Assembly (NCBI RefSeq): GCF_000374545.1
Contig: NZ_KB894583.1
Location: forward strand, 141,236 to 205,235
DNA length: 64,000 nt
Direction of reading: 5' to 3'
Source of the DNA: Anaeromusa acidaminophila DSM 3853
GTDB lineage: Bacteria; Bacillota; Negativicutes; Anaeromusales; Anaeromusaceae
This document shows positions 8,822 to 16,536 of this stretch, piece after piece. The position numbers were made by a program, and so were the translations under genes. Each line of letters opens with the position of its first letter. Within the stretch, counting starts at the first letter, position 1. The notes under the pieces are model-generated. The model was not told where the DNA came from. It saw only the letters and a program-made list of their open reading frames with translations, and made no database searches.

Positions 8822-10729
8822 ATGTCTTGTCATAACAAGAGCTGCTGCCATGAAAAGAAAAATAACGTCTCAGGACAAAAGCATTGTGGGCTGGGACACA
8901 CTTCGTTAGAGGGCGTGGTGCCGTCGGGCGCCAGAAAGATTGTTTTAGTGGGCAACCCGAATGTGGGTAAATCGGTATTCTTTAATTATTTGACCGGCTT
9001 GTATGTGGATGTGTCCAACTTTCCCGGTACAACGGTAGATATTTCTTATGGAAAACTGGGAGAAGACGTTGTGATTGACACTCCCGGCGTATATGGGATT
9101 TCTTCGTTTAACGACGAAGAGCGCGTGGCCAGAGATGTCATTCTTGCGGCTGATCTGATCATTAATGTGGTGGATGCGGTGCACTTGGAACGAGATTTGT
9201 TTTTGACGTTGCAGGTGATTGACACCGGCATTCCCGTGCTGGTAGCCTTAAATATGGTGGATGACGCCGCGCAAAAGGGCATTCGGGTAGATGCGCACTT
9301 GTTGGAGCATTTGCTGGGAGTTCCCGTCGTTTCTACGGTGGCCGTCAAGGGGCAGGGTTTGGAACAGATTCGCGAACGCTTGGAGGAGGCTAGAACCGGC
9401 ATTGTACCCGCACCGCTGCAAAGAGAGCTGAAAGAAACTTTGAACCGTATTAGCAGCCAAGCGGAGGCGCTGTTGGTTCTCGAAGGAGATCCGCACGTGG
9501 CGGAGCGGCATGGCATTGCGCCGGGTGATCGCCGTGAGGCTATTTATAGTGACCGCCGTGAGCGTGTGAATGATTTGGTTTGCCATGTTTTGAGCGAGAC
9601 GCAGCAAGGCGTGGATTTTGCCACGCGTTTGGGGCGTTGGATGCTTCGGCCAGCGACAGGAGTGCCTTTTTTTCTGTTGGCCGTTTCGTTGATGTTTTAT
9701 TTCATCGGGGTCTTTGTGGCCCAAGATGTAGTTGGTTTTACCGAAGAGACGTTGATGCAGGGCTATTATGAGCCGATGGTACGGGGCTTGATTGGACGGT
9801 ATGTCGCAGAAGAATCGGTGTTGGGAGCCTTTTTGATTGGCGAATTCGGACTGATGACAATGACCGTCACCTATGTAATGGGACTTTTATTGCCGTTGGT
9901 TGTGGCGTTTTACTTCATGCTTTCCATTATGGAGGATTCGGGGTATTTGCCCCGTTTGGCCACTCTGGTAGACCGGATGATGAACTTGATCGGTCTTAAC
10001 GGAAGAGCGATTATTCCAATGATCCTTGGCTTTGGCTGCATTACGATGGCTACCATTACGACGAGGTTGCTGGGCTCGGAGCGGGAACGGACCATTGCGA
10101 CGGCTCTTTTGGGACTGGCTATTCCCTGTTCAGCGCAGCTGGGGGTTATTGTGGGCCTCTTATCCGGCATTGGCGCCTATTACACGATGCTGTACGTGGG
10201 GATCTTGGTGCTGGTGCTGGGCGTGACAGGAAGGGTGCTGAGCAAGGTATTGCCAGGAGAAACCAGCGACCTTCTTATCGACTTGCCGCCTCTTCGTCTG
10301 CCTCGTTTGGAAAATGTCTTGAAAAAGATGGCCACCAAGTCGTATGCATTTTTGAAAGAAGCGGCGCCCTTATTTGCGTTGGGAGCGCTGATTATTACGA
10401 CCTTGCAGGTGACGGGCCTTTTGGAGAGTATCCAAGATGTGCTGGCCCCTGTAACGGTCGGCATGCTCAAGCTGCCGCGAGAATCGGCAACCATTTTTAT
10501 CATGGGCATGATCCGGCGTGATTTTGGCGCTGCCGGGCTGACCGATATGGCGATTTCGCCGGAACAAATGTTAGTTTCCTTGGTGACCATCACCTTGTTT
10601 GTGCCCTGTATTGCTTCGGTACTGGTAATGTTTAAAGAACGAGGCCGTATGGAAGGCACGATTATTTGGCTGGGCTCCTGGGTTGCGGCCTTTGCAGTGG
10701 GCGGCTTGGTAGCTGCGGTACTGCTCTAA
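8822..10729 (+). CDS. feoB: Ferrous iron transporter FeoB
   Basis: Cytoplasmic-membrane Fe(II) importer with an N-terminal G domain. Of 635 residues, about 38-200 form the GTPase with G1 GNPNVGKS (44-51), G2 Thr in FPGTTVD, G3 DTPG and G4 NMVD, followed by a helical GDI region; the rest is membrane with two Gate repeats (MLRPATGVPFF, SGYLPRLATL, MILGFGC, GALIITTLQV, FIMGMIRRDFGAAGL). Unusual is the first 30 residues, MSCHNKSCCHEKK and GQKHCGLGH, which add four Cys and four His ahead of the G domain and could bind metal. AAGGAG precedes ATG 8822. Followed after 16 nt by a small cysteine-rich gene. Confidence 0.96.
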   Translation: MSCHNKSCCHEKKNNVSGQKHCGLGHTSLEGVVPSGARKIVLVGNPNVGKSVFFNYLTGLYVDVSNFPGTTVDISYGKLGEDVVIDTPGVYGISSFNDEERVARDVILAADLIINVVDAVHLERDLFLTLQVIDTGIPVLVALNMVDDAAQKGIRVDAHLLEHLLGVPVVSTVAVKGQGLEQIRERLEEARTGIVPAPLQRELKETLNRISSQAEALLVLEGDPHVAERHGIAPGDRREAIYSDRRERVNDLVCHVLSETQQGVDFATRLGRWMLRPATGVPFFLLAVSLMFYFIGVFVAQDVVGFTEETLMQGYYEPMVRGLIGRYVAEESVLGAFLIGEFGLMTMTVTYVMGLLLPLVVAFYFMLSIMEDSGYLPRLATLVDRMMNLIGLNGRAIIPMILGFGCITMATITTRLLGSERERTIATALLGLAIPCSAQLGVIVGLLSGIGAYYTMLYVGILVLVLGVTGRVLSKVLPGETSDLLIDLPPLRLPRLENVLKKMATKSYAFLKEAAPLFALGALIITTLQVTGLLESIQDVLAPVTVGMLKLPRESATIFIMGMIRRDFGAAGLTDMAISPEQMLVSLVTITLFVPCIASVLVMFKERGRMEGTIIWLGSWVAAFAVGGLVAAVLL

Positions 10730-10745
10730 AAGGGAGGTTGACGCT

Positions 10746-10898
10746 ATGACACAATGTCCCACTTGCTCTTTTCCTCTTACCGCCCAGGCGGGGCTGCGTT
10801 GCCCCCGGTGTCGGACGCTGTTGGTGACTCCTTGCTGCGGCTCTTGTTCTAAATGCCGGCAAAAAGAGGACTGTAAGCAAAACGGAAAGAATTCCTAA
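10746..10898 (+). CDS. 50-residue cysteine-rich protein downstream of feoB
   Basis: A small protein not similar to known FeoC. It carries CPTC near residue 4, CPRC near residue 19, and then CCGSCSKC and a last Cys: ten cysteines in 50 residues, arranged as two zinc-ribbon-like knuckles plus a Cys-rich tail. GGGAGG sits eight bases before ATG 10746, and the gap from feoB is only 16 nt, so it is very likely translated and part of the operon. A role as an Fe(II) or zinc-binding partner of FeoB is inferred from position and composition only. A terminator follows. Confidence 0.7.
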   Translation: MTQCPTCSFPLTAQAGLRCPRCRTLLVTPCCGSCSKCRQKEDCKQNGKNS

Positions 10899-10938
10899 GC
10901 GGGCGCTATAAATAGCATGTAAAAATTAAATCATAAGG

Positions 10939-10980
10939 GAAGAATTGTCTTTTGATAAACAAGGCAATTCTTCTTTTTTT
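10939..10980 (+). terminator. feo operon terminator
   Basis: GAAGAATTGTC pairs with GGCAATTCTTC (one G-T pair) around a 13-nt loop, then seven Ts. Confidence 0.85.
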
Positions 10981-11055
10981 ATTTCGTTTTTAATGCAAAA
11001 TGCAGTATACTTTTCGTTTAAATGTATACAATGGGATAGTTTTCACTTTATAAAG

Positions 11056-11084
11056 TTGAATAATGGTTTTAAAAGTAGTATAAT
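11056..11084 (+). promoter_or_regulatory. Promoter of the exported hydrogenase operon
   Basis: TTGAAT (11056-11061), 17-bp spacer, TATAAT (11079-11084). The palindrome ACTTTATAAAGT (11045-11056) abuts the -35 and two GTATAC copies lie upstream (around 10999 and 11026); these are candidate operator sites for an unidentified regulator. Confidence 0.65.
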
Positions 11085-11133
11085 ACGGACAATATAAAAG
11101 ATTCTATAATTTGTGCAAGGGAGCGGCAGAAAA

Positions 11134-12648
11134 ATGGGCGCAAAGAATAGCACTTCATTTTCAAGACGGAATTTTTTACGCCTCTGTGGTCTGGGGGTAA
11201 CGGCAGGAGCACTAGGTAGTGCTGGCTGCGGTCGTGAAACGGTAGGCGGACATGGTTGGCTGCCGGCGCAGTATCGACAGCCGGCGACCGCTTTAGCTGC
11301 CTTGCGGGGACGAGTATCCTTGGAAGAAGACGATCCGGCTCTGAGCCGTGATGACCGCAAATGCATTCTTTGCGGGCAGTGTCTGCAAGTCTGTCGGGAT
11401 GTGCAGACTGTATACGGACAGTATGAATTGCCTGTGCGTGATGCGGCCATTTGTGTGCACTGCGGTCAGTGCGCTCTTTCCTGCCCGACTGGAGCTATCC
11501 GCGAAAAGAATGATACCAAGCGTGTTCAAGAGGCGCTAGAGGATAAAAGTCGGCAAACGGTGATTCAATTAGCGCCGGCGACACGCGTGTCCCTTGGCGA
11601 AGCCTTTGGCCTTGCTCCGGGGAGTATTACGGCGCAGCAGCATGTGGCGGCATGGCGGCAAGGCGGAGCGGCGGCTGTGTTTGACACGGCTTTTGCCGCC
11701 GATGTGACGGTATGGGAAGAGGCGGCGGAGTTTCAGCAGCGTTGGGATAAAGGGGCGCTGCCGCATTTTACGTCTTGCTGTCCGGCGTGGGTGAAGTTTT
11801 GCGAGTATTTTTACCCTCAATGGCTGCCGCGCTTGTCCACGGTCAAATCGCCGCAGCAAATACTGGGAACGTTGCTGAAGTCCGAGTATGGAAAGAACTA
11901 TGGCTTGCGGCTCAAGGATATTTTTTCTGTAGCGGTAATGCCTTGTACTGCGAAAAAATTTGAATGCTTGCGTCAAAAAGAAGCCTCCGGCTTGCAGGCG
12001 GTAGACGCCGTGCTGACCGTGCGGGAAGCTGCGGCTTTGTTTCAGCGACAAGGCATGGCAGTACCGTCGTTAGCGCCGCGCGAATTTGACGCGCCTTTTG
12101 GCGTCGCCAGCGGCGGCGGTCGCATTTTTGGCGCTCGCGGCGGCGTGAGCGAAGCAGTCGTCCGCAGTCTTTGGCGGCAGGGTTCAGACGCGGATTTGCC
12201 GCCTGCCGCGCTGCAATGGCGGCAACGAGAGGATTTAAGAGGCCTGCGAGAGGCAAAATTGACTCTGCCCCAAGGCGTGACGCTTCGTCTTGCGGCGGCG
12301 CAGGGCCTGGGGCAGGCGCGGGCCATGCTGGAAGCGTTGCAAAGCGGACAAGGAAGCTGGGATTTTATTGAGGTAATGGCTTGCCCTGGCGGCTGTGTTG
12401 GGGGCGGCGGTCAGCCGTTAAGTCAATTGCCGCCTACCGAAGAAGGGCGGCAGGCGCGCATCGCCGCCATGCGCGCGCAGGATCGGCAGGATCTTCGTTC
12501 CAGTCATGAAAGCCAGGAGGCACGTAATGTATATGAGACTTTTTTAGGCGAGCCTTGCGGGGAAAAAGCCGAAGCGTTGTTGCATACTTCGTTTCAAGAT
12601 CGACGGCAAGCATTTGCGGCTAAGGCGCAGCCGGAAAGGAGACTATGA
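11134..12648 (+). CDS. Tat-exported [FeFe] hydrogenase catalytic subunit
   Basis: Catalyses reversible H2 oxidation at an H-cluster. The 504-residue protein has a Tat signal (SRRNFLRLCG, twin Arg 11-12) followed by a lipobox-like GSAGC, so it is exported folded and perhaps lipid-anchored. Two [4Fe-4S] sites follow (CILCGQCLQVC from residue 77; CVHCGQCALSC from 107). H-cluster motifs are complete: L1 TSCCPAW (Cys215 proton relay, Cys216 ligand), L2 MPCTAKKFE (Cys271), L3 MACPGGCVGGGGQP (Cys417, Cys421). A C-terminal small-subunit-like region with YETFLGEP ends it. ATG 11134 has AAGGGAG upstream. It overlaps the next gene by 4 nt. Maturases HydEFG are not in the window. Direction of catalysis is not readable; genetic context suggests H2 uptake to quinone. 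Confidence 0.93.
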   Translation: MGAKNSTSFSRRNFLRLCGLGVTAGALGSAGCGRETVGGHGWLPAQYRQPATALAALRGRVSLEEDDPALSRDDRKCILCGQCLQVCRDVQTVYGQYELPVRDAAICVHCGQCALSCPTGAIREKNDTKRVQEALEDKSRQTVIQLAPATRVSLGEAFGLAPGSITAQQHVAAWRQGGAAAVFDTAFAADVTVWEEAAEFQQRWDKGALPHFTSCCPAWVKFCEYFYPQWLPRLSTVKSPQQILGTLLKSEYGKNYGLRLKDIFSVAVMPCTAKKFECLRQKEASGLQAVDAVLTVREAAALFQRQGMAVPSLAPREFDAPFGVASGGGRIFGARGGVSEAVVRSLWRQGSDADLPPAALQWRQREDLRGLREAKLTLPQGVTLRLAAAQGLGQARAMLEALQSGQGSWDFIEVMACPGGCVGGGGQPLSQLPPTEEGRQARIAAMRAQDRQDLRSSHESQEARNVYETFLGEPCGEKAEALLHTSFQDRRQAFAAKAQPERRL

Positions 12649-13427
12649 TGCCGAAGAGCGTATTGGTGGATGTGACGCGCTGTATTGGCTGCGGGGCCTG
12701 TACGGTGGCGTGCAAGTTGTGGAACGGCCTAGCTTATGATGAGCAGGTTCCCCATAGCGGTTCCAAAGCGCAGCTAAATGAGCGCAACTGGACGATTTTA
12801 GAGAAACGCCAGGTAAACGGGAGTCAGCGGCGATATGTAAAAAAACAGTGCATGCATTGCCTGGAACCGGCGTGCGTGTCGGCTTGTTTTTCGAAAGCGC
12901 TGCAGCGGGATGAACACGGCGCGGTCATCTATCATCCGGAGTTGTGCGTAGGCTGCCGATACTGTATGGTGGCCTGCCCCTTTGAAGTGCCCAAGTATGA
13001 GTGGGGCAAGCAAATTCCTCTGGTGGCTAAGTGCCAGTTTTGTTTTACGAAGCTGGCGGCGGGAGAGGCCCCTGCTTGTGCCGGCACTTGTCCGACGCAG
13101 GCTCTCTTGTACGGAGAACGCTCCGAACTGTTGGCGGAGGCGCATCGTCGCTTGCAAAACGGTTCCTATGTGCCCCATGTTTACGGCGAAAAGGAAATCG
13201 GCGGCACTTCTTGGTTATATCTGTCAGATGCGCCTTTTGCACAACTTGGCTTTCCGGAAAAGCTGGGCGAGAAAAGCCTGCCTGCCTATACGCAGGGATT
13301 TTTGTCGCAGACGCCATGGCTGGCTGTGGGCTGGGGCGGCTTTTTGGCAGGCATGTCCTGGTATACCCGGCGTCGGCGGCGTTTGAAAAACGAAGACAAG
13401 GAAGGCGGCGAGGAAGATGAAGGTTAA
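12645..13427 (+). CDS. HybA/DmsB-like four-cluster ferredoxin subunit of the hydrogenase
   Basis: Electron-transfer subunit linking the hydrogenase to the membrane. The 260 residues contain sixteen cysteines in the pattern of DmsB/NrfC/HybA proteins: CIGCGACTVAC (residues 13-23), CMHCLEPACVSAC, CVGCRYCMVAC and CQFC...CAGTC, enough for four [4Fe-4S] clusters. Near the C terminus a single membrane segment (PWLAVGWGGFLAGMSWY) followed by RRRRRLK anchors it, as in HybA. It has no Tat signal of its own, so it would be carried out with the catalytic subunit. ATG overlaps the hydrogenase stop (ATGA) and its own end overlaps the next gene by 11 nt, showing translational coupling. Confidence 0.9.
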   Translation: MMPKSVLVDVTRCIGCGACTVACKLWNGLAYDEQVPHSGSKAQLNERNWTILEKRQVNGSQRRYVKKQCMHCLEPACVSACFSKALQRDEHGAVIYHPELCVGCRYCMVACPFEVPKYEWGKQIPLVAKCQFCFTKLAAGEAPACAGTCPTQALLYGERSELLAEAHRRLQNGSYVPHVYGEKEIGGTSWLYLSDAPFAQLGFPEKLGEKSLPAYTQGFLSQTPWLAVGWGGFLAGMSWYTRRRRRLKNEDKEGGEEDEG

Positions 13428-14601
13428 CTTGTTTGGCTGGAATTTTACAGTGACGCCTGCACGGTACTTCCTGACGGCGGTGGCGCTCTTAGGGATTATT
13501 GTCATCGTTTTTCGTTTGGTTACCGGCATGGGTGCGGTGACGAATCTAAGTGATGAGTGGCCCTGGGGGCTTTGGATCGCTTTTGACGTTCTCACCGGCG
13601 TTGCTTTGGCAGGCGGCGGCTATTCGACGGCGTTGATTGTGCATATTTTGCATCAAGACCGCTACTATCCGGTAGCACGGGGGGCTATGCTGACATCTCT
13701 TTTAGGATATCTGCTGGTTATGGCAGGTCTTTTTTTGGATATTGGCCAATGGTTTAATTTCTGGCGTCCTTTTGTTTCCTGGGGCCATGCGTCGGTGCTG
13801 TTTGAAGTTTTTTGGTGCGTTTCCATTTATACAACCATTCAATTTTTGGAATTCGGGGAAGTGGTTACCGAACGCATCGGTCGAAAATGGCATCTGTATT
13901 TTAAAAAAATGATTCCTGTGCTGATGATTATTGGCGTTGTACTACCCACGCTACACCAATCGTCATTAGGAGCGCTTTTCTTGATCGCCGTACACAAGGT
14001 ATATCCTTTGTGGTGGTCCGAATGGCTGCCTGCGTACTTTTTGCTGTCTTCCTTTTTTGTGGGTCCGGCGATGGTATGCGTGGAGTCCATCTTGTCCGGC
14101 CGCGTGTTTCGGCATCCGGTACCGCTCCATGTTTTGCGCGGTTTAGCCTATATTGGCGGCGTGATGATGTTTTTGTATCTCTTGTTGAAGGTGCATGATT
14201 TTACGGTGCGTGGTTTGTGGCCGCTGGTATTTCAAGGGAATTTGCAGAGTTGGTTTTTCTTTTTCGAAATGGGCCTGTGCCTTTGCTTGCCCTTGGGAAT
14301 TCTATTTACCCTTTGGGGGCGTACGAAGAACGGCCTTCTGACTTACGGCGTACTAACCAGCCTAGGAGTCATCATGAACCGCCTGAATACGGCGATTACC
14401 GCAATGGTCATGGAAGGAAAGAGCTTGTATTTTCCGTCGATATGGGAAATCATTGTCAGCGCCGCGCTGTTGGCGATGGGCTGTTTGTTGTATTGCTTTA
14501 TTGTGGAAAATTTTTATATTTTGGACTATAAGCCGAAAGCGGAAAAAGAAAAAGTTTCCGTGCAGCACCGCCTAGCGGAGGCGGAACTGGAGCATCAGTA
14601 A
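13417..14601 (+). CDS. NrfD/HybB-like quinone-interacting membrane subunit
   Basis: Integral membrane partner of the hydrogenase, belonging to the NrfD/PsrC/HybB family. The 394 residues give about ten membrane segments; family-type features are EWPWGLWIAFDVLTGVALAGGGY in the first pair of helices, FNFWRPFVSWGHASVLFEVFWCV, LPTLHQSSLGALFLI, and NRLNTAITAM near the end. HybB proteins exchange electrons with menaquinone and some are thought to move protons. Last gene of the three-gene operon, overlapping its predecessor by 11 nt and followed by a terminator. An exported FeFe hydrogenase coupled to this type of subunit is the functional analogue of the NiFe hydrogenase-2 arrangement. Confidence 0.92.
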   Translation: MKVNLFGWNFTVTPARYFLTAVALLGIIVIVFRLVTGMGAVTNLSDEWPWGLWIAFDVLTGVALAGGGYSTALIVHILHQDRYYPVARGAMLTSLLGYLLVMAGLFLDIGQWFNFWRPFVSWGHASVLFEVFWCVSIYTTIQFLEFGEVVTERIGRKWHLYFKKMIPVLMIIGVVLPTLHQSSLGALFLIAVHKVYPLWWSEWLPAYFLLSSFFVGPAMVCVESILSGRVFRHPVPLHVLRGLAYIGGVMMFLYLLLKVHDFTVRGLWPLVFQGNLQSWFFFFEMGLCLCLPLGILFTLWGRTKNGLLTYGVLTSLGVIMNRLNTAITAMVMEGKSLYFPSIWEIIVSAALLAMGCLLYCFIVENFYILDYKPKAEKEKVSVQHRLAEAELEHQ

Positions 14602-14638
14602 TTTTAGTGAGAAATGCATAGAACCATGTTTGCAGCAA

Positions 14639-14668
14639 AAAGAGGCGCTCGAGAGAGGCCTCTTTTTA
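14639..14668 (+). terminator. Hydrogenase operon terminator
   Basis: GAGGC (14642-14646) pairs with GCCTC (14658-14662), extended by A-T pairs, then five Ts. Confidence 0.7.
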
Positions 14669-14735
14669 GTTTCAGACGATGAAGCTGTTTTTCTGGTAGT
14701 TTCTTGCTGAATTAGGAGAAGAAAGAGCAATTTCC

Positions 14736-14765
14736 TTGACAGGCAGGGGAAAAAAGGAGTACACT
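14736..14765 (+). promoter_or_regulatory. Promoter of marR-MFS operon
   Basis: TTGACA (14736-14741), 18-bp spacer, TACACT (14760-14765). Confidence 0.7.
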
Positions 14766-14776
14766 ACAAAAAATAG

Positions 14777-14788
14777 TTAACTGGTTAA
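14777..14788 (+). promoter_or_regulatory. Candidate MarR operator
   Basis: TTAACTGGTTAA, two 5-bp arms in inverted repeat around TG, placed just after the predicted transcription start. The position fits autorepression by the MarR protein encoded downstream. Confidence 0.5.
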
Positions 14789-14822
14789 GTATTTTTAAAA
14801 ATCCTAAAATAGGAGGCTGTTG

Positions 14823-15269
14823 ATGGACTTGCACGGGATTTTTCATGGTTTGCACCAGGCGGTACGCGGTATTGACAAAGGCGTCAACCAAGTGTTGGCG
14901 CCTTATGAAATTTCCGCTTCGGAATGGGCGGTGTTGACGTCGCTAGACAAGTGGGGCGAGTTGACGCAAAAAGCGTTAGCAGAGTATATGCATTTAGAGG
15001 CGGCGGCGATTTCCAAGAGCGTTGCCAAGTTGGAAGCGAAAGGCCTTGTGGTGCGCAAAACGGGCGCGGATCGCCGAGAGCGCAAGGTGGCCTTAGCGCC
15101 AAAGGCTAAAGAGGCCTATGCCTGCTGGATGGAGTGTACAGGCAGGCATCGTCAGGCTGTACTGGCTGATTTTACGGAAGAGGAGCTACAGACGCTTTTG
15201 CAGGCTCTACAGCGTTTGCAGCAGAATGCAGATAAGTGGAAGGAACATGAGGTGGCAACGCATGAGTAA
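14823..15269 (+). CDS. MarR family transcriptional regulator
   Basis: A 148-residue winged-helix dimeric repressor. Helices ISASEWAVLTSLDKWG and the HTH LTQKALAEYMHLEAAAISKSVAKLEAKGLVVRKT are followed by the wing with ADRRERKVALAPKAKE, the DRR signature of MarR proteins. C-terminal helices form the dimer interface. ATG 14823 follows AGGAGG (14811-14816) by six bases; the preceding TTG at 14820 is rejected on spacing. It overlaps the following MFS gene by eight bases, so it most likely controls that exporter in response to a ligand. The palindrome at 14777-14788 is its probable operator. Confidence 0.92.
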   Translation: MDLHGIFHGLHQAVRGIDKGVNQVLAPYEISASEWAVLTSLDKWGELTQKALAEYMHLEAAAISKSVAKLEAKGLVVRKTGADRRERKVALAPKAKEAYACWMECTGRHRQAVLADFTEEELQTLLQALQRLQQNADKWKEHEVATHE

Positions 15270-16461
15270 GAGTAATTCGGAATCATTGTGGACTAAACGC
15301 TATATATTAACAATTCTGGGGATGCTGTTTGTTTTTGTGCCGTATTCGTTGTATTTGCCGATTATGCCTTTGTATGTACTGGAAGAATTGGGGCAGAGCG
15401 TGGAAATGGCCGGCTTGAGCAATGCGTTGTTTTTACTGGCTTCGGTTTTGTTTCGGACGCAGACGGCGGGACTGGAAAGCCGTTTTGGACATCGCAAGGT
15501 GCTGCTAGGCAGCTCGTTTCTTTTCTTTCTTTCGCATTTATTGTTTTTAGTGGCGGCGCAGCCGCTGTGGGTACTTTCAGTGCGCTTTTTTGGCGGAGCT
15601 TGCTTTGCCATTGCCAATACGGCTATTATGTCCATGGGCAGTCGCTTTGTGCCGGACAGCCGCAAGGGAGAAGGCATTGCCTATTTGACTACGGTAGTAA
15701 CGGCAGGCTCTGCGATCGGACCGTTTGTGGGCTTGCAACTGGAAGCTCTTTTTGGCTTTCAGGCGATTTTCCTTTTTTGCGGGCTTTCAACATTGCTTGG
15801 TTGGGCGTTGCTGTTGCCGATTCGGGAGCAAACACAAGGCGCCTTTGTGCAAGAACTTACTTTCTCGCCGAAGAAACTTTTGGAGTGGCAGGCTATTCCG
15901 GTGTGCAGCGTAATTTTGCTTGTGTCCCTTGCGTATGCAGGCGTGCTGACCTTTGCGGCGGTATATGCTAAAGAACAAGGCTTGGCGGAGCTGACAGACT
16001 GGTTTTTTGTGGTCTTGGCGTTTTGCGCCGTCATGGTGCGGGTGTTTACCGGGCGCATCATGGATCTGCATGGTCCTAATGTAGTATTGTATCCGGCCTT
16101 TGCGCTTTTAGCGGCAGGCATGATTCTTTTAGGCGCTATGCCTTCCATGTTGGGCATGTTGGGAGCGGCGGCCTTGATTGGCGCTGGTTACGGGGTCCTT
16201 GTGCCGACGGTACAAACCATTGCGGTACAAAAATCGCGGCCCGAACGCGCCAGCGTGGTGACGGCAACGTATTTTACTTTCTTAGATCTGGGCCTGGCTG
16301 CGGGAGCGTATCTTTTAGGAACGCTGGTTTCTTCTTTTGGATTAGGGCATATGTATTGGCTGCTGAGCTTTTTCGTTATTGGCGTCTGGGGTGTGTATGT
16401 ACTAGTCCATGGCCGGCATGTATTAGCTTCCAAGGTGGAGCTGAATAAAGAATTGTCATGA
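15262..16461 (+). CDS. MFS transporter, probable drug or metabolite exporter
   Basis: A 399-residue, twelve-helix major facilitator protein. The first helix is ILGMLFVFVPYSLYLPIMPLY; the loop after helix 2 carries SRFGHRKVLLGSS, a recognisable MFS motif A; the second half begins near WQAIPVCSVILLV. ATG 15262 lies inside the end of marR with GAGGTGG upstream and gives the normal MFS length; the frame remains open further upstream within marR but those codons belong to the overlap. Coupling to a MarR repressor suggests efflux of an inhibitory compound. Substrate unknown. Confidence 0.85.
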   Translation: MSKSNSESLWTKRYILTILGMLFVFVPYSLYLPIMPLYVLEELGQSVEMAGLSNALFLLASVLFRTQTAGLESRFGHRKVLLGSSFLFFLSHLLFLVAAQPLWVLSVRFFGGACFAIANTAIMSMGSRFVPDSRKGEGIAYLTTVVTAGSAIGPFVGLQLEALFGFQAIFLFCGLSTLLGWALLLPIREQTQGAFVQELTFSPKKLLEWQAIPVCSVILLVSLAYAGVLTFAAVYAKEQGLAELTDWFFVVLAFCAVMVRVFTGRIMDLHGPNVVLYPAFALLAAGMILLGAMPSMLGMLGAAALIGAGYGVLVPTVQTIAVQKSRPERASVVTATYFTFLDLGLAAGAYLLGTLVSSFGLGHMYWLLSFFVIGVWGVYVLVHGRHVLASKVELNKELS

Positions 16462-16536
16462 GACGATAACTGCAAAGTATGGTATACTCATATTTTGATA
16501 CGAACGTAAAGTTTGAAGAAGAGAAGAGTGATTACC

